A stretch of 35,918 nt of DNA from Gammaproteobacteria bacterium (GTDB lineage: Bacteria; Pseudomonadota; Gammaproteobacteria; UBA6429; Thiohalophilaceae). The notes under the pieces are model-generated. The model saw nothing but the letters and a program-made list of their open reading frames with translations. It was not told the DNA's origin and did no database searches. The stretch spans positions 1-35,918 of the forward strand of contig JAHECZ010000004.1 of the NCBI GenBank assembly GCA_024641475.1, written 5' to 3'. Position numbers and translations under genes: made by a program. Below, piece by piece: positions 34,112 to 35,918 of the stretch (its first letter is position 1; every line of letters begins with the position of its first letter).

Positions 34112-35779
34112 TTACTTCACACTCGCCTGCCCTTCAACTCGCGGATCACTGGCGGCACTGACTTGCTTTTTGGTTTTGTCCCAGATGACGATCTGCATAT
34201 TGCCATAGGGATTTTCGACTTGTTGCACGATGTGGCCCAGTAGCTGTAATTGTGTGAGCTGTTCGGCGTCGAAGGCACCTTGCTCGTATTGCACGACATC
34301 GGGGAGATATTGATGATGAAAGCGCGGTTGGGCGACGATCTGTTGTGCGGATTTGCTGTCGATAACACCGAGCACCCCTTCCAGCACCATGGTGATGATA
34401 CGACTGCCACCGGGCGTACCAAGAATCGCAACTTTATCGTTACCCTCGACAAACGTCGGTGTCATGCTGGACAGCATGCGTTTACCGGGTGCGATGGCGT
34501 TGGCCTGTGCGCCCACCAGGCCATAACTATTGGGCACGCCGGGTTTGACGACAAAATCATCCATTTCATTGTTCAGCAGCACGCCCGTGCCGGGTGCAAC
34601 AAATGCACTGCCAAATGGCAGGTTGACGCTCAATGTGGCAGCGACACGATTACCCGCCGTGTCGATGATCGAGAAATGGGTGGTGTGATTACCTTGCGGT
34701 GGCAAGGCATAGACAGGCGGCAGAATATTATTTGGCGTGGCATGCTCAAAGCTGATCGTCCCAGCCGTATCTTCGGCATACGGGATGCTCAGTAATTTTT
34801 CCTGCGGCACTTTAACGAAATCCGGGTCACCGAGAAATTCGGCGCGATCACGGTAGGCACGACGCATGACCTCGATCATCAGATGGGTACGTTTTACCGC
34901 ATCGATGGGTCGCTGCTCGAACTCACTCAACATGTTACACATCTCCGCCATCGCAATCCCACCACTGGAAGGTGGCGGTGCAGAGACAATGCGATAACCA
35001 CGATAATTGAACACGATCGGCAAGCGATCCTTGACAGTGTAATTTTGCAGATCTTCCTGCTTCCAGATACCACCGGCGGCTTGCACTCCTTTGAGCATTT
35101 GCGCAGCCGTATCACCCTGATAAAAACTTGCGGCGCCCTGTTCAGCGATGTGCTGCAGGGTGGTTGCCAGATCGGTTTGGATGATCTTGCTGCCTAACGG
35201 CGGGACATCATTATTGACAAGAAATATCGCGCTCGCCGCTGGCGAGGTCCGCAATGCCGCCAAACGGAATTTGGCCATGCGCTGATAGTGTGGCGTGACC
35301 GCAAACCCTTCACGGGCAATGCGAATCGCCGGTGCAAGTGTTTTGGTTAACGGTAATTTGCCATACTCTTTGACCAGTCTGGCCATTGCAGCTGGCACAC
35401 CCGGGATTCCGGCGGCCAACGGACCATCTGTGGATCGATTCGGGACAACTTCGCCTTTTGCATCCAGATACATCGTGGCACTGGCTTGCAATGGCGCCAC
35501 TTCGCGCGCATCCAGCATGACTTGCAGACCATCTTTTTGTCGATGTAACAGATAAAATCCGCCACCACCCAATCCGGAGCTGTAGGGTTCCACCACCGCG
35601 AGCGTAGCACTCACTGCCACCGCAGCATCAAAGGCATTGCCGCCTTGCGCTAATATTTCCATTCCAGCCGCGGTGGCAAGCGGGTGCGCACTGGCGATGG
35701 CGCTTTGTGGAACGATTTGTTTTTGGCAGCCCGTGAACGCGATAACAAAAATGATATTGAGAAAAAGTAAACGCCGCAT
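34112..35779 (-). CDS. ggt: Gamma-glutamyltransferase, predicted lipoprotein
   Basis: This 555-residue protein belongs to the gamma-glutamyltransferase family, which cleaves glutathione and transfers the glutamyl group. It is made as a proenzyme that self-cleaves before a threonine, expected here at T366 in GNHTTHFS, giving a small subunit of 190 residues. Substrate-binding segments GGGGFYLLH and PPPSSGGIAMAEM are present. The N-terminus has a hydrophobic stretch ending FTGC (C18), a lipobox-like site. Glutamine at +2 would direct outer-membrane sorting in gammaproteobacteria. Family members are usually soluble periplasmic proteins, so lipid anchoring would be unusual. A GGGAG ribosome site precedes the ATG. 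Confidence 0.92.
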   Translation of the reverse strand: MRRLLFLNIIFVIAFTGCQKQIVPQSAIASAHPLATAAGMEILAQGGNAFDAAVAVSATLAVVEPYSSGLGGGGFYLLHRQKDGLQVMLDAREVAPLQASATMYLDAKGEVVPNRSTDGPLAAGIPGVPAAMARLVKEYGKLPLTKTLAPAIRIAREGFAVTPHYQRMAKFRLAALRTSPAASAIFLVNNDVPPLGSKIIQTDLATTLQHIAEQGAASFYQGDTAAQMLKGVQAAGGIWKQEDLQNYTVKDRLPIVFNYRGYRIVSAPPPSSGGIAMAEMCNMLSEFEQRPIDAVKRTHLMIEVMRRAYRDRAEFLGDPDFVKVPQEKLLSIPYAEDTAGTISFEHATPNNILPPVYALPPQGNHTTHFSIIDTAGNRVAATLSVNLPFGSAFVAPGTGVLLNNEMDDFVVKPGVPNSYGLVGAQANAIAPGKRMLSSMTPTFVEGNDKVAILGTPGGSRIITMVLEGVLGVIDSKSAQQIVAQPRFHHQYLPDVVQYEQGAFDAEQLTQLQLLGHIVQQVENPYGNMQIVIWDKTKKQVSAASDPRVEGQASVK

Positions 35780-35918
35780 GTTGTGCTCCCTGTCTATTTT
35801 CTATAACAGAGAGTATAGCGTTGGAGACGTGCAGGTGTTATCCAAAATTTGCTGATTGCATCAATGAACTTTTAAAGTGAATGTGACGGGTCGAAATTCA
35901 GAGAGCGCAAGCAGGACA

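Overview
The window is an ordinary, densely packed chromosomal segment of a gammaproteobacterium. The evidence is gene content and order. It carries pyrB with a dihydroorotase-like pyrC', pilT-pilU-yggS-proC-yggT-yggU, coaBC-dut-algC-argB-slmA, radC-rpmB-rpmG, and an exonuclease III/Crc-type gene divergent from pyrE. From memory, all of these resemble Pseudomonas-type neighbourhoods. Two TauE/SafE-type membrane proteins and a DsrE2-like protein hint at sulfur metabolism, but I cannot name a genus. I saw no tRNA, rRNA, CRISPR array, insertion sequence or prophage.

Layout. 1-2641 (+): 3' end of pyrB, catalytically degenerate pyrC' and a PyrK-like iron-sulfur flavoprotein, all overlapping. 2656-4856 (-): the twitching-motility ATPases pilT and pilU. 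4971-7481 (+): yggS, proC, yggT, yggU (PLP homeostasis, proline synthesis, membrane and small conserved proteins). 7655-10527 (+): a dynamin-like GTPase overlapping a zinc-ribbon membrane protein of unknown function. 10521-13341 (-): xth-type nuclease, ampG, SafE-like protein. 13416-14057 (+): pyrE. 14066-14821 (-): a second TauE-type permease. 14883-15527 (+): exported coiled-coil protein. 15551-21585 (-): coaBC, dut, long algC, argB, slmA. 21683-22823 (+): radC, rpmB, rpmG with terminator. 22968-24185 (+): EAL-HDOD signalling protein. 24209-26191 (-): orphan hydantoinase/oxoprolinase A subunit. 26361-31242 (+): Gld-type ABC transporter, two auxiliary proteins and mutM under a strong sigma-70-like promoter. 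31418-32571: divergent dsrE2/marR pair with palindromes between them. 32651-35779 (-): periplasmic FKBP isomerase, histone H1-like basic protein, and gamma-glutamyltransferase predicted to be a lipoprotein.

How the genes relate. Pyrimidine synthesis is represented by pyrB/pyrC'/PyrK-like and, separately, pyrE. Envelope functions are spread through the window: AmpG (muropeptide recycling), AlgC (sugar-phosphate precursors for polysaccharide), SlmA (division-site control), GGT (glutathione), FKBP (periplasmic folding). Pili and the EAL-HDOD protein point to surface behaviour. The least understood parts are the dynamin/zinc-ribbon pair, the Gld-like ABC operon, the DsrE2/MarR divergon and the H1-like protein. 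Most of the rest is housekeeping.
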